The position numbers and the translations under genes are program-made. Positions 1 through 10,918 of a DNA stretch of 64,000 nt are shown here, in pieces; position 1 is the first letter of the stretch; the number at the start of each line of letters is the position of its first letter. The notes under the pieces are model-generated. The model was not told the origin of the DNA, did not search any database, and was given only the letters and a program-made list of their open reading frames with translations. The DNA is from Caulobacter sp. NIBR1757 (GTDB lineage: Bacteria > Pseudomonadota > Alphaproteobacteria > Caulobacterales > Caulobacteraceae): NCBI RefSeq assembly GCF_027912495.1, contig NZ_CP115463.1, positions 1-64,000 on the forward strand, read 5' to 3'.

Positions 1-1446
1 ATGATGAATTCGGGTGGACAGCGCATGACCTCTTCGGCGCCGGCGGTTTCGGTGTGGGGCAAAGCCTGTCTTGCGTTGCGTCGGGAGCTGGGCGAGGCCG
101 ACTTCGGCTCGTGGCTGGCCCAGGCGGCGCTGCGCGAGGGGCCTGACGGCGCCCCCGTGCTGGTCACCCCGACCGGCGTCGCCCGCGACTGGATCCGCCG
201 CAACGCCTGGCGCCGCATCTCCGAACTCTGGGCCCAGAACGACCCCGAGGGCCGTCGCCTGGACCTGAAGTCGAAGATGGAGTTCGAGGTCGCCGGCGGC
301 GCCCCGCTGCCCTCGCACCCGCATGTCATCGAGACGGCCGAGCCGGTCTCCTCCGACGTGCCGCAGGTCTCGCCGCCGACCGCCGGCCCCGCCGCCCGCC
401 CGGCCCGCAACTCAGGGCTCCAGGAACGCTTCAACTTCGACACCTTCGTGCCGGGCCCGGCCAACGAGTTCGCCCATGCGGTCGGCAAGCGCGTCGCCAG
501 CTGGGCCGACGGCCACTTCAATCCGGTCGTCTTCCACGGCCCCTACGGCTTCGGAAAGACCCACCTGCTGAACGCCATGGCCTGGGAGGCCATGCGCAAC
601 GCCCCGGACAAGAAGGTCATCTACCTGACCGCCGAGCGGTTCCTGTCGACCTTCGTGCGCGCCGTGATGGATCGCCAGACGGCGGCCTTCAAGGAAGAGC
701 TGCGGGCCGCCGACCTGCTGCTGATCGACGACGTGCATTTCATCGGCGGCAAACAGTCGTCGCAGGAAGAGCTGTTCCACACCCTGACCGCCCTGATGGA
801 GGACGGCCGCCGGGTGGTGTTCTCGGCCGACCGGCCGCCCTCGGCCCTGACCGAGGTCGACGCCCGCCTGCGCAGCCATCTGTCGGCCGGCCTGGTCTGC
901 GGCCTGGAGCCGGCCGACCGGACCCTTCGCCTCGGTATCCTTGAGCGCAAGCTGGACACGCTCGGCCGTCAGGCCGGGTTCGCGGCCTCGGCCCGTCCCG
1001 AGGTGCTGCAGTTTCTGGCCGACCGCTTCACCGACAGCGTGCGGGAGCTGGAAGGCGCCCTCAACACCCTGCTGGCCCGGGCCGGCGAGGACATCCGCAC
1101 CGTCAGCCTCGACGAGGCCCAGAACATCCTGCGCCCCCACCTGCGCGGTGCGGAAAAGCGGGTGACCGTCGATGACATCCAGAAAGCCGTGGCCGAGCAC
1201 TACAGCCTGCGCCAGGCCGACCTCCTGAGCGAACGCCGTAACCGGGCGATCGCCCGGCCGCGCCAGGCGGCCATGTGGCTGGCCAAGCAACTGACCACGC
1301 GATCGCTGCCGGACATCGGCCGCCGCTTCGGCGGGCGGGACCATACGACGGTGATCCATGCCGTGCGGCGGATCGAAGAGCTTAAAGCAGATGATCCGGT
1401 TCTGACGCGGGATCTCGAGACGCTGACGCGCAAGCTGCGGGGTTAG
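1..1446 (+). CDS. dnaA: Chromosomal replication initiator DnaA
   Basis: ATP-dependent initiator that binds DnaA boxes and opens the replication origin. The protein has 481 residues, the usual alphaproteobacterial length. It has an N-terminal helicase-interaction domain (about residues 15-90), a variable Pro/Ala linker (about 100-135), an AAA+ domain with Walker A GPYGFGKTH at 180-188 and Walker B LLLIDDVH near 239-246, and a C-terminal helix-turn-helix with the DnaA signature RRFGGRDHTTVIHAVRR near 441-457. Three in-frame ATGs (positions 1, 4 and 25) are possible starts. The window begins at the first, so no upstream ribosome site can be examined and the start is uncertain. No cluster of DnaA boxes was seen nearby, so the origin is probably not adjacent. 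A long inverted repeat follows the stop. Confidence 0.97.
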   Translation: MMNSGGQRMTSSAPAVSVWGKACLALRRELGEADFGSWLAQAALREGPDGAPVLVTPTGVARDWIRRNAWRRISELWAQNDPEGRRLDLKSKMEFEVAGGAPLPSHPHVIETAEPVSSDVPQVSPPTAGPAARPARNSGLQERFNFDTFVPGPANEFAHAVGKRVASWADGHFNPVVFHGPYGFGKTHLLNAMAWEAMRNAPDKKVIYLTAERFLSTFVRAVMDRQTAAFKEELRAADLLLIDDVHFIGGKQSSQEELFHTLTALMEDGRRVVFSADRPPSALTEVDARLRSHLSAGLVCGLEPADRTLRLGILERKLDTLGRQAGFAASARPEVLQFLADRFTDSVRELEGALNTLLARAGEDIRTVSLDEAQNILRPHLRGAEKRVTVDDIQKAVAEHYSLRQADLLSERRNRAIARPRQAAMWLAKQLTTRSLPDIGRRFGGRDHTTVIHAVRRIEELKADDPVLTRDLETLTRKLRG

Positions 1447-1448
1447 GC

Positions 1449-1655
1449 GCGCCCTCCCTCCCCGAATTGGGGAGGGCAGGCCCCCCGGGTCCGGCCGAAG
1501 GCCGGCCCGAGGACAGGCTACGGCCGGGTGGGGAAGTGGGTCACCACGCCGGCCGGTTAGTCTTCTCAGCGCACACTCTCGAAAGCTTGTGGCCGACTTC
1601 CCCACCCGACGCGCGTAACCGCGCGTCTGCCCTCCCCAAGTCGGGGAGGGAGGGC
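1449..1655. repeat. Long inverted repeat after dnaA
   Basis: About 207 bp with outer arms GCCCTCCCTCCCC...GGGGAGGGCAG (1449-1477) and its near-perfect reverse complement (1627-1655, 28 of 29 bases). An inner pair, GGGTGGGGAAGT and ACTTCCCCACCC, lies inside. Each arm is itself a short palindrome. The copy fills the gap between dnaA and a minus-strand hydrolase, so it sits between converging genes and could also act as a bidirectional transcription barrier. It has the same architecture as the other long palindromic repeats in the window but a different sequence. Confidence 0.75.
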
Positions 1656-1663
1656 GACCGCGC

Positions 1664-2560
1664 CTAGAACCGCTTCCCCGCCACACCATACTGCGTGAAA
1701 TACGCCAGCATCCGGGCCCAGCCGTCCCTGGCCGAGGCCTCGTCGTAGGTCGCCCGGTAGTCGGCGTGGAAGCCGTGCTGGGCGTTCGGGTAGACGATGA
1801 TGTCCGCGCCGACCTTCTTGGTCCGCACCAGAATATCCCGGGCCGCCTCGACGTCCTTGATCGGGATGCCCTGGTCCTTGCCGGCGTAGAGGCCGAGCAC
1901 CGGGCATTTCAGCACCCCGATCTTCTCCAGCGGCCATTCACGTTCCGGCTCGCCCAGGAACTGGCCCGGGGCGGGGCGGGCCAGACGGCCGTACCAGGCC
2001 ACGCCGCATCGGAAGTCCCGTGTCCGGGCGCAGGCCAGCCAGACCACCGCTCCGCCCCAGCAGAATCCGGTGATGGCCTTGGCGGTCGGGTCGACGAACT
2101 TCTGGGCGTTGAGCCAGGCCACGGTGGCGTTGACGTCGCCTTGTGTCTCCTGGTCGGCGGTCGAGCCGACAATCTTGCGGATCTCGCCGAAATCTGTGAT
2201 CGGCGCGGGATCGCCGTGGCGGACGAAGAAGTCCGGGGCGATGGCCACATAGCCGAGCTTGGCCAGGCGCCGGCAGGTGTCGCGGATGTATTCGTGGACG
2301 CCGAACACCTCGGAGACCACCAGCACGGTCGGAAACTTCCCGCGCGCGTCGGGCCGGGCGATGTAGGCCGGAATCTCGCGGTCGAAGCTGGGGATCATCA
2401 CCACCCCGGTTTTCAGGTCGCGCTCGTCGGTGGCGATCGGGGCGGCGTCGGCCGAGACGGCGGCGGCCGCGTAGCCGGCGAAGAACAGGCCGCCCAGCAG
2501 GCGGCGCGAGACGTTCAGATCGCCCGGTTCATTGCCCTCGGGACGCGTGAGGATCTGCAT
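1664..2560 (-). CDS. Dienelactone hydrolase family protein, probable Tat export
   Basis: Alpha/beta hydrolase of the dienelactone hydrolase (carboxymethylenebutenolidase) family, 298 residues. The nucleophile motif is GFCWGG, with cysteine in place of serine as is normal for this family. The acid and histidine are in GKDQGIP and AQHGFHAD near the C terminus. The N terminus has twin arginines (VSRRLLGG) followed by a hydrophobic stretch and an Ala-rich cleavage-like site, which suggests Tat export to the periplasm. The ATG at 2560 was chosen because it places this signal near the N terminus; a longer open frame upstream has no family similarity. The natural substrate cannot be told from sequence; true dienelactone hydrolases act in chlorocatechol breakdown but no such pathway is visible here. 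Confidence 0.85.
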   Translation of the reverse strand: MQILTRPEGNEPGDLNVSRRLLGGLFFAGYAAAAVSADAAPIATDERDLKTGVVMIPSFDREIPAYIARPDARGKFPTVLVVSEVFGVHEYIRDTCRRLAKLGYVAIAPDFFVRHGDPAPITDFGEIRKIVGSTADQETQGDVNATVAWLNAQKFVDPTAKAITGFCWGGAVVWLACARTRDFRCGVAWYGRLARPAPGQFLGEPEREWPLEKIGVLKCPVLGLYAGKDQGIPIKDVEAARDILVRTKKVGADIIVYPNAQHGFHADYRATYDEASARDGWARMLAYFTQYGVAGKRF

Positions 2561-2625
2561 TGGCGGCCTCCCAGCCTTGTACTTGTGCCCTACCGTAACG
2601 CGCCAGAATGTCACGGCAAAGGTTT

Positions 2626-3234
2626 TCAGAGCGCCGGCGCCGCGCGCCTCAGGGTCAGGTTCAGCCGCCCGCCGCCGGGGATCAGGCTGGAACTGCCCGG
2701 AATGATCCGGTCCACGCCGTGGAAGGCCAGCCGCGCCTCGCCGCCCAGCAGGCAGACATCCCCCGAGGCCAGCCGCACCGACGCGGTCTTCCCGCCCCGC
2801 GCTGTCCCGCCGATGCGGAACACGGCGGTGTCGCCCAGCGACACCGACAGCACCGGAAACCGCATGTCGGCCTCGTCGCGATCCTGGTGCAGGCCCATCT
2901 TCGCCGTCCCCCGGTAGAGATTGACCAGGCAGGCGTCCGGCGGGGTGAGCGGATCGGCGTGCCGGGCCCACAGGTCGAGCAGGATCGGCGGGATCGGCGG
3001 CCAGGGCCGGCCTGTCCCCGGATGGGTCGCCTGGTAGCGATAGCCGGCCGCGTCCGAGACCCAGCCAAGGGGTCCGAGGTTGCTCATTTCCACGCTCATC
3101 GCCTTGCCGCCGGGGGTCACATAGCGGGCCGGAGGGGCCGTCGCGACGAGCCCCAGGACGGCCTGCGCCAGGGCCTTCTGCGCGGCCTGGTCCAGCGCCG
3201 CCGGAAACAGTTGAAAACCTGAGGGAACGCTCAT
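2626..3234 (-). CDS. alkB: AlkB-type 2-oxoglutarate/Fe(II) dioxygenase, DNA alkylation repair
   Basis: Predicted oxidative demethylase that removes methyl lesions such as 1-methyladenine and 3-methylcytosine from nucleic acid. The protein has 202 residues. The iron-binding triad is visible as HQDRDE (HxD) in the middle and FHGVDRI towards the end, and 2-oxoglutarate-binding arginines lie in the terminal LNLTLRRA. The N-terminal MSNLGPLGW and YRGTAKMGLHQD segments are typical of AlkB itself and not of the shorter ALKBH-like proteins. The gene diverges from dnaK across a 243-bp intergenic region. No LexA or Ada box was recognised, so control by the adaptive response cannot be argued from this sequence. 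Confidence 0.9.
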   Translation of the reverse strand: MSVPSGFQLFPAALDQAAQKALAQAVLGLVATAPPARYVTPGGKAMSVEMSNLGPLGWVSDAAGYRYQATHPGTGRPWPPIPPILLDLWARHADPLTPPDACLVNLYRGTAKMGLHQDRDEADMRFPVLSVSLGDTAVFRIGGTARGGKTASVRLASGDVCLLGGEARLAFHGVDRIIPGSSSLIPGGGRLNLTLRRAAPAL

Positions 3235-3257
3235 GGCTGGACTTCTATCGCGGGGGC

Positions 3258-3290
3258 GGGCAAAGCCCCACGGCAAATGGGGTTTTGCCC
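3258..3290. repeat. Hairpin in the alkB-dnaK divergent region
   Basis: A 13-bp inverted repeat with one mismatch (GGGCAAAGCCCCA and TGGGGTTTTGCCC) separated by 7 bases. It lies about 25 bp upstream of the alkB start and about 75 bp upstream of the proposed dnaK heat-shock promoter. It could be an operator or a small palindromic repeat. No T-tract follows, so terminator function is unlikely. Confidence 0.5.
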
Positions 3291-3362
3291 TTGCGGGAGA
3301 CGGTGTGCTCCCCATATGGCGACTCGAAGCGCACGTTTCCCCAAGCGGAAATGGGCGCCGTG

Positions 3363-3389
3363 TTTTGAACCGGCCAACCGGCCATTTTG
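3363..3389 (+). promoter_or_regulatory. Candidate sigma32 (heat-shock) promoter of dnaK
   Basis: A TTTTGAAC block at 3363-3370 and CCATTTTG at 3382-3389 are separated by 11-12 bases. This resembles the RpoH consensus (CTTGAA, 13-14 bases, CCCCATnT) that drives dnaKJ in Caulobacter. It lies about 90 bp upstream of the dnaK ATG. A purine-rich AGAGGAG ribosome site follows at 3457-3463. The match is by eye and no transcription start is known. Confidence 0.5.
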
Positions 3390-3477
3390 TTGAAGGGGAC
3401 GGAACAGAAAGTCGTACGGGCGCTGGAATTCCAGGCCCACGGGTTTCGTCCGCCATAGAGGAGCGAAAGACCGCAAG

Positions 3478-5385
<1,908 letters not shown>

Positions 5386-5472
5386 CAATGCGCCCCATCG
5401 CGCAGGCGGACCAGGTGCGGCACAACCCGTTTCGGGGAGCGTCGCCGCCGCCTTCGCGAACGCACGCAGAAG

Positions 5473-5527
5473 TCCCGTCCCGCATCGCCGTCTCCTACAA
5501 GGAGAACGGGCTTGAAGCGGGACGGGA
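5473..5527. other. Nested stem-loop between dnaK and dnaJ
   Basis: An outer perfect 11-bp inverted repeat (TCCCGTCCCGC at 5473-5483 and GCGGGACGGGA at 5517-5527) encloses a second perfect stem TCTCC-TACAA-GGAGA at 5491-5505. No T-tract follows, so this is unlikely to be a simple intrinsic terminator. It could be an mRNA-processing or stability element that sets DnaK above DnaJ. The inner GGAGA is a potential ribosome site hidden in a stem, but it is about 70 bp from the dnaJ start and so unlikely to serve it. Confidence 0.6.
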
Positions 5528-5572
5528 TACTTCCCATCTCAAAACATTGACGCTCGGATAGCTTAAGCCGCC

Positions 5573-6730
5573 ATGCGCGACTACTACGACATCCTTGGCG
5601 TGACCCGTGGCGCCGATGACGCGGCGCTGAAGTCAGCCTTCCGCAAGATGGCGATGGAGCACCATCCCGACCGCAATGGCGGTTGCGAGGACGCGTCCGC
5701 CCGCTTCAAGGAAATCAACGAGGCCTATTCGGTCCTCTCCGACGCCCAGAAGCGCGCCGCCTACGACCGCTTCGGCCACGCCGGGGTCAACGGCATGGGC
5801 GGCGGCGGTGGCGGCCAGGGCTTCCACGACGTCAACGACATCTTCAGCGAAGTGTTCGGCGACGCCTTTGGTGAGATGTTCGGCGGCCGTGGCGGCCGTC
5901 AGCGCTCCAACGGCCCGGCCCGCGGGGCCGACCTGCGCTACGACCTCGAGATCAGCCTTGAAGACGCCTATGCCGGCGTCGAGAAGGAGATCCGCGTCCC
6001 CTCCTCGATCACCTGCGAGACCTGCGAAGGCTCCGGCGCCAAGCCCGGCACCAGCCCCACCGTCTGCGGCAGCTGCGGCGGCGCCGGCCGGGTGCGCGCC
6101 ACGCAGGGCTTCTTCTCGATCGAGCGCGCCTGCCCCCGCTGCGGCGGGTCTGGCAAGATGATCATGGACCCGTGCAAGAGCTGTCACGGGGCCGGCCAGG
6201 TGCGCAAGGAACGGGTCCTCTCGGTCCGGGTCCCGGCCGGGGTCGACGACGGCGCCCGCATCCGCCTGGCGGGCGAGGGCGACGCCGGCCAGCGCGGCGG
6301 CCCGCGCGGCGACCTCTACATCTTCCTGTCGGTCAGCCCGCACGAACTGTTCGAGCGCGATGGCCTGGACCTCCTGTGCACCGTGCCGGTGCCGATGGCC
6401 ACCGCCGTGCTTGGCGGCGATATCGAGGCCCCCTGCCTGACCGGCGGCGAGAAGTGCGACGGCCAGTGCCGGATGACGGTCAAGGTCCCCGAGGGTGTCC
6501 AGACCGGCAAGACCGTGCGCCTGAAGGGCCGCGGCATGCCGTCCCTGCGCTCGCGGGAACGCGGCGACCTCGTCGTCGAGCTCTATATCGAGACGCCGAC
6601 CCAGCTGACCCCGCGCCAGCGCGAACTGATGCGCGAGTTCGCCGACCTGACCGGCGAGTCCCAGCACCCCAAATCCGCCAACTTCGTCGGCAAGGCTAAG
6701 CGCTTCTGGTCGAACGTCACGGGTGGTTGA
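5573..6730 (+). CDS. dnaJ: Hsp40 co-chaperone DnaJ
   Basis: Stimulates the DnaK ATPase and delivers unfolded clients. It has 385 residues. The J domain carries the HPD motif in [10 protein letters not shown] (about residues 26-36). A Gly/Phe-rich linker ([16 protein letters not shown]) follows. Four CxxCxGxG zinc-binding repeats are present: [24 protein letters not shown] and CKSCHGAG. The C-terminal substrate-binding domains end in a short tail. This is a type I (full-length) DnaJ and not a J-only protein. It is downstream of dnaK and very likely co-transcribed, with the intergenic hairpin at 5473-5527 between them. Confidence 0.98.
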   Translation: MRDYYDILGVTRGADDAALKSAFRKMAMEHHPDRNGGCEDASARFKEINEAYSVLSDAQKRAAYDRFGHAGVNGMGGGGGGQGFHDVNDIFSEVFGDAFGEMFGGRGGRQRSNGPARGADLRYDLEISLEDAYAGVEKEIRVPSSITCETCEGSGAKPGTSPTVCGSCGGAGRVRATQGFFSIERACPRCGGSGKMIMDPCKSCHGAGQVRKERVLSVRVPAGVDDGARIRLAGEGDAGQRGGPRGDLYIFLSVSPHELFERDGLDLLCTVPVPMATAVLGGDIEAPCLTGGEKCDGQCRMTVKVPEGVQTGKTVRLKGRGMPSLRSRERGDLVVELYIETPTQLTPRQRELMREFADLTGESQHPKSANFVGKAKRFWSNVTGG

Positions 6731-6840
6731 GCCATTCGGGACTGACCGGGGCGTCAAAAGGGTCTAGACACCCTTCCCCTGTTGAGTAACTGGCGCGGCC
6801 GGACGGGTCGTTGCGCCCTTGAGAGTGTCCGGAGCCGTCC

Positions 6841-7425
6841 ATGCTGCGCGCCTTTACCGCCCTTCGCCCCTTGCTGCTGTCGCTGGCCCTGCTGACCGGC
6901 GGCGGCATGATCGCCGCCTCGGTCGCGCAGCCGGCCTTCGCCCAGCGCGCCTGGCGCACCCACAAGGACACCAAGTACGGCTACCGGGTCGAATTCCCCG
7001 GCGTGCCCAGCGTCAGCCAGGAAACCAGCCCCCAGGGGGCCGTCATCGACGTGGCGGCCCTGGAGGCCGGCACGACCGGCAAGTTCATGGTCGTCTCGAC
7101 CAGCGGCGTCGAGGGCGACGCCAGACAGGCCATCGAGAACGGATCGGCCGCCATCCTCGAGTCCAGCAAGGGCGAGGTGGTGGAGCGGGCCGACCTGACC
7201 ATCGACGGCGCCCCGGCCCGCGACCTCACCCTGCACCTGAAGGACAAGGGCATCGCCATGCGCATCCGCCTGGTGGTGCAGGGCGACAAGTTCTTCCAGG
7301 TCATGGCCGTCGGCTTCATCGACACCCCGCTGGAGGGGACCGACCGCTTCATCGACAGCTTCCGCCTGCTGCCCGTCGCCGCCCCGACCGCGCCGGGGAC
7401 CATGGCGCCGGTGGCGGATAACTGA
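6841..7425 (+). CDS. Secreted protein of unknown function (194 aa)
   Basis: I do not recognise a named family. The first about 35 residues form a classic Sec signal peptide (MLRAFTALRP, a Leu/Ala-rich core, then AQPAFAQ with an AxA-type cleavage site). The mature part starts WRTHKDTKYGYRVEFPGVPSV, a pattern found in small exported beta-rich proteins whose function is not established. There are no cysteines in the mature region and no transmembrane segments after the signal. The gene stands alone between dnaJ and mutS, with a palindromic repeat immediately after its stop. The start at 6841 gives a signal peptide of normal length. Confidence 0.75.
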   Translation: MLRAFTALRPLLLSLALLTGGGMIAASVAQPAFAQRAWRTHKDTKYGYRVEFPGVPSVSQETSPQGAVIDVAALEAGTTGKFMVVSTSGVEGDARQAIENGSAAILESSKGEVVERADLTIDGAPARDLTLHLKDKGIAMRIRLVVQGDKFFQVMAVGFIDTPLEGTDRFIDSFRLLPVAAPTAPGTMAPVADN

Positions 7426-7433
7426 TCCAAACC

Positions 7434-7552
7434 TGTCATCCTCCGGCCGCGCAGCGGACCGGGGGACCCAGGGCGGCTCTGGATAGATTCCCTGCAGTCT
7501 TCACGCGGACAGTTGGGTCCCCCGGTCGCCCTGCGGGCGCCGGAGGATGACA
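7434..7552. repeat. Palindromic repeat, family B (intact copy)
   Basis: About 119 bp bounded by TGTCATCCTCCGG and its reverse complement CCGGAGGATGACA. The left arm (7434-7470) is identical over 37 bases to the sequence left of the IS1111-type element near 61.4 kb. The right part (7471-7552) is closely similar to the sequence right of that element. It therefore shows what the IS insertion site looked like before insertion. It separates a secreted-protein gene from mutS. Confidence 0.85.
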
Positions 7553-7618
7553 GAACAGTGAGTTGAAGCGCGTTAAACTCTGTCGATTCACCACCGGGAT
7601 CGCTAGGTTGGGCGGCTC

Positions 7619-10294
7619 ATGAACGCGCCCTCCTCCACCCCCATCGACGCCGCCGGCGCCACGCCCGTCATGGCGCAGTATTTCGAAGCCAAGGCGCGTC
7701 AGCCTGACGCCCTGGTCTTCTTCCGCATGGGCGACTTCTACGAGCTGTTTTTCGACGACGCCATCAAGGCCGCCGCCGCGCTGGGCATCAGCCAGACCTT
7801 CCGGGGCAACCATAACGGCCAGCCGATCCCGATGGCAGGCGTGCCGGTGCACGCGGCCGAGGCCTATCTGGCCAAGCTGATCCGCACCGGCTTCAAGGTC
7901 GCCGTCTGCGAACAGATGGAGGACCCGGCCGAGGCGAGGAAGCGCGGCTCCAAGTCCATCGTCCGCCGCGACGTGGTGCGGATCATCACCCCCGGCACCC
8001 TGACCGAGGACAGCCTGCTGGACAGTCGCGGCGCCAACCGCCTGGCCGCCGTGGCCCTGCGGGCCGGGCAGGCGGCCGTGGCCAGCGTCGAGCTTTCCAC
8101 CGGGGCGGTCGAAAGCTTGCTGCTGGCGCCCTCGGGGCTCGCCGCCGCCCTGGCGGCGCTCAGCCCCTCCGAAATCCTCGTCCCCGACCGCCTGTTCGCC
8201 GACGAACATATCGCCGCCGCCCTGAAACTGGCCGGCGGCCTGGTCCAGCCCATGGCCCAGGCCCTGGCCGAGCCCTCGGCCAGCGAGGCGCGGGTCAAGC
8301 GGCTCTATGGCGTCGAGACTCTCGACGGATTCGGCGGCCTGGCCGGTGCGGAAATCTCGGCGCTCGGCCTGATCGCCGCCCATCTGGAAGTCACCCAGGC
8401 CGGCCGCCTGCCGGCCCTGTCGCCGCCGCGCCGGGCCGGCGAGGCCGACGTCATGGCCATTGACCCGGCCACCCGCACCAGCCTGGAGATCGACCGGACC
8501 ACCGGCGGCCAGCGCGAGGGCAGCCTGCTGGGCGCGATCGACCGCACCATCACCGCCCCGGGCTCGCGCCTGCTGGCCGAGCGTCTCGCTCGCCCCCTGC
8601 TGGACCCGGCCCGCATCGAGGCCCGCCTCGACGCCGTCCAATGGTTCCTCGAACGACGCCAGCTGCGGGAAGACGTCCGCGACCAGCTGCGCCGGGCCGG
8701 CGACATGGCCCGGGCCCTCTCTCGCCTGGCGCTCGGCCGTGGCGGCCCGCGCGACCTCGGCTGCCTGCGCGATGGCCTGAAAGTCGGGGAGACCCTGGCC
8801 GGCCTCGCCGCCGGGGATGGTCTGGGCGGCCCGCCGGCCGAGATCGAGGCGGCTCTGGTCGCCATCTCGCCAAGCAACTCGGTCGATCTGTCCAGCCTGC
8901 TGGCTGGCCTGGAAGCAGGCCTCGGCCCCGACCTGCCGGCCCAGGCCCGGGACGGAGGCTTCGTCGCCGAGGGCATCCGCCCCGAACTCGATCAGGCCCG
9001 CAGCCTGCGCGATGACAGCCGCCGTGTCATCGCCGGCCTCGAAACCCGTCTCGCCACCGACAGCGGCGTGCCCCTGAAGATCCGCCACAACGCCGTGCTC
9101 GGCTATTTCGTGGAAACGACGGCGAACAAGGCCGACCCCCTGTTCCAGCCGCCGCACAACGCCACCTTCATCCACCGCCAGACCCTGGCCAACCAGGTGC
9201 GGTTCACCACTGTCGAACTGGCCGACCTCGACGCTCGCATCGCCCAGGCCGGCGAACGCGCCCTGGCCATCGAGGTGCAGACCTTCGAGGCTTGGCGCGA
9301 CCAGGCCGCCGCCCTGGCCGAACCCCTGCGCGCCGCCGCCGCCGGCCTGGCCGCCCTCGACGTCGCCTGCGCGCTCGCCGAATGGGCCGAGGACGCCGGC
9401 GCCTGCCGCCCGGTGGTCGACAAGTCCCTGTGCTTCGACGCCAAGGCCGCCCGCCACCCGGTGGTCGAGGCGGCGGTCAAGCGGCAGGGCGATCCCTTCA
9501 CCCCCAACGACTGCTGCCTGGACGGCAGCGGCGAACGGGGCGCCCGCCTGTCCATTGTCACCGGTCCCAACATGGCCGGTAAATCGACCTTCCTGCGCCA
9601 GAACGCCCTGCTGGCCGTGCTGGCCCAGTCGGGCAGTTACGTTCCCGCGGAGGCCCTGACGCTGGGCGTCGTCGACCGGCTGTTCAGCCGCGTCGGGGCC
9701 GGCGATGACCTGGCGCGCGGCCGCTCGACCTTCATGGCCGAGATGGTCGAGACCGCCGCCATCCTCACCCAGGCCACGCCGCGATCCTTCGTCATCCTCG
9801 ACGAGATCGGCCGGGGCACCGCCACCTGGGACGGCCTGGCCATCGCCTGGGCCTGCGCCGAGGCCCTGCACGACACCAATCGCTCCAGAGCGCTGTTCGC
9901 CACCCACTACCATGAGCTGGCCACCCTCGAGGACCGCATGGCCCACGTCTCCAACCTGTCCTTGCGGGCCAAGGAGTGGAATGGCGACCTGGTCTTCCTG
10001 CACGAATGCGGCCCCGGCCCCGCCGACCGCAGCTACGGCGTCCAGGTCGCCAAGCTGGCCGGGGTGCCGCCGGCTGTCGTGGTCCGCGCCCGGGAAGTGC
10101 TGGAACGGCTGGAAACCGAAAGCCACAGCCCGGCCCGGCTGGAGGGCCTGCCGCTGTTCGAAATGGCCGCCCCGACGCCGGTGCAGAAATGGGGACCGAG
10201 CCCGGCCGAGGAAGCGCTCAAGGCGCTGGATCCGGACGGCATGAGCCCGCGCGAGGCGCTGGAGGCTTTGTATCGGCTGAAGGGGCTGACCTGA
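7619..10294 (+). CDS. mutS: DNA mismatch repair ATPase MutS
   Basis: Recognises base mismatches and small loops and recruits MutL. It has 891 residues, normal for MutS. The N-terminal mismatch-reading motif F-Y-E is in GDFYELF (F40, E42). The C-terminal ABC-type ATPase domain has Walker A GPNMAGKST (649-657), a Walker B region VILDEIGRGTATWDGL and the ATHYHEL switch histidine. The final helix-turn-helix dimerisation segment is present (ALKALDPDGMSPREALEALYRLKGL). The ATG at 7619 was chosen because the family similarity begins shortly after it. Upstream is an intact family-B palindromic repeat. The gene order dnaA-dnaK-dnaJ-mutS-glnD agrees with what I recall for Caulobacter. Confidence 0.98.
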   Translation: MNAPSSTPIDAAGATPVMAQYFEAKARQPDALVFFRMGDFYELFFDDAIKAAAALGISQTFRGNHNGQPIPMAGVPVHAAEAYLAKLIRTGFKVAVCEQMEDPAEARKRGSKSIVRRDVVRIITPGTLTEDSLLDSRGANRLAAVALRAGQAAVASVELSTGAVESLLLAPSGLAAALAALSPSEILVPDRLFADEHIAAALKLAGGLVQPMAQALAEPSASEARVKRLYGVETLDGFGGLAGAEISALGLIAAHLEVTQAGRLPALSPPRRAGEADVMAIDPATRTSLEIDRTTGGQREGSLLGAIDRTITAPGSRLLAERLARPLLDPARIEARLDAVQWFLERRQLREDVRDQLRRAGDMARALSRLALGRGGPRDLGCLRDGLKVGETLAGLAAGDGLGGPPAEIEAALVAISPSNSVDLSSLLAGLEAGLGPDLPAQARDGGFVAEGIRPELDQARSLRDDSRRVIAGLETRLATDSGVPLKIRHNAVLGYFVETTANKADPLFQPPHNATFIHRQTLANQVRFTTVELADLDARIAQAGERALAIEVQTFEAWRDQAAALAEPLRAAAAGLAALDVACALAEWAEDAGACRPVVDKSLCFDAKAARHPVVEAAVKRQGDPFTPNDCCLDGSGERGARLSIVTGPNMAGKSTFLRQNALLAVLAQSGSYVPAEALTLGVVDRLFSRVGAGDDLARGRSTFMAEMVETAAILTQATPRSFVILDEIGRGTATWDGLAIAWACAEALHDTNRSRALFATHYHELATLEDRMAHVSNLSLRAKEWNGDLVFLHECGPGPADRSYGVQVAKLAGVPPAVVVRAREVLERLETESHSPARLEGLPLFEMAAPTPVQKWGPSPAEEALKALDPDGMSPREALEALYRLKGLT

Positions 10295-10370
10295 GCGCGA
10301 AGATTGAAGGTGTCAGGAGGGGCCGTTTCGGCCACACTCCTGGCCGGGTTGCTTGAAGGGGGATCTCACA

Positions 10371-10832
10371 ATGCTCAAGACCATCGTCACCGTGTCAGCT
10401 GTCGCGCTGGCGCTCGCCTGCGCGCCACAGGCCCACGCCGGCCCCGCCCAGGACGCGCTTGGAAAATGCCTGGTCCTGTCGAGCAGCGGGCAGGATCGCC
10501 TGGACTTCGTGGTTTTCATCTACAGCGCGATCAGCGCCCATCCCTCAGCCAAACCCTACAGCCGGCTGACCGAGGCTGATCGCGAAGGGATGTCCAGAAA
10601 AGCGGTGAAGCTGATGGAGCGGCTGCTGACGGAAGACTGCCGGCCTCAGGCCGTGGCGGCCGTGAAGGCGGAAGGACCGGACGCCCTGGGCTCGGCCTTC
10701 AGCAAGCTCGGCGAGGCGGCCATGCAGGAACTGATGAGCGACAAGGCCGTCGAGGACACCTTCACCAACTTCGGCGACTACGTCGACCAGTCGAAGTGGG
10801 AAAGCCTGATCGCCGAAGGCCAGAAGAAATAA
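10371..10832 (+). CDS. Small secreted protein of unknown function (153 aa)
   Basis: No family recognised. A Sec signal peptide is clear: MLKTIV, a hydrophobic Ala/Val/Leu core, and cleavage after AQAHA. The mature protein is about 130 residues, mostly helical, with two cysteines (GKCLVL and EDCRPQ) that could form a disulfide in the periplasm. The ATG at 10371 is preferred over an in-frame upstream start at 10353 because it has an AAGGGGG ribosome site 8-14 bases upstream and gives a tidy signal peptide. It lies between mutS and glnD. Confidence 0.75.
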   Translation: MLKTIVTVSAVALALACAPQAHAGPAQDALGKCLVLSSSGQDRLDFVVFIYSAISAHPSAKPYSRLTEADREGMSRKAVKLMERLLTEDCRPQAVAAVKAEGPDALGSAFSKLGEAAMQELMSDKAVEDTFTNFGDYVDQSKWESLIAEGQKK

Positions 10833-10918
10833 CCTCGACTGAAAATCGGGCCTGACCCCAGGGACGGGGACCTTTCTACACGTTGCGCCATCCCGTATTG
10901 CAGCGCACATAAGGTTCC

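Noticed and set aside
1447-1663. Replication origin next to dnaA
   Set aside because: No cluster of DnaA boxes or AT-rich stretch was seen; the sequence is a GC-rich palindromic repeat.
10314-10341. Bulged hairpin after mutS (AGGAG..GGCCG / CGGCC..CTCCT)
   Set aside because: Short, interrupted stem with no T-tract; too weak to call a terminator.
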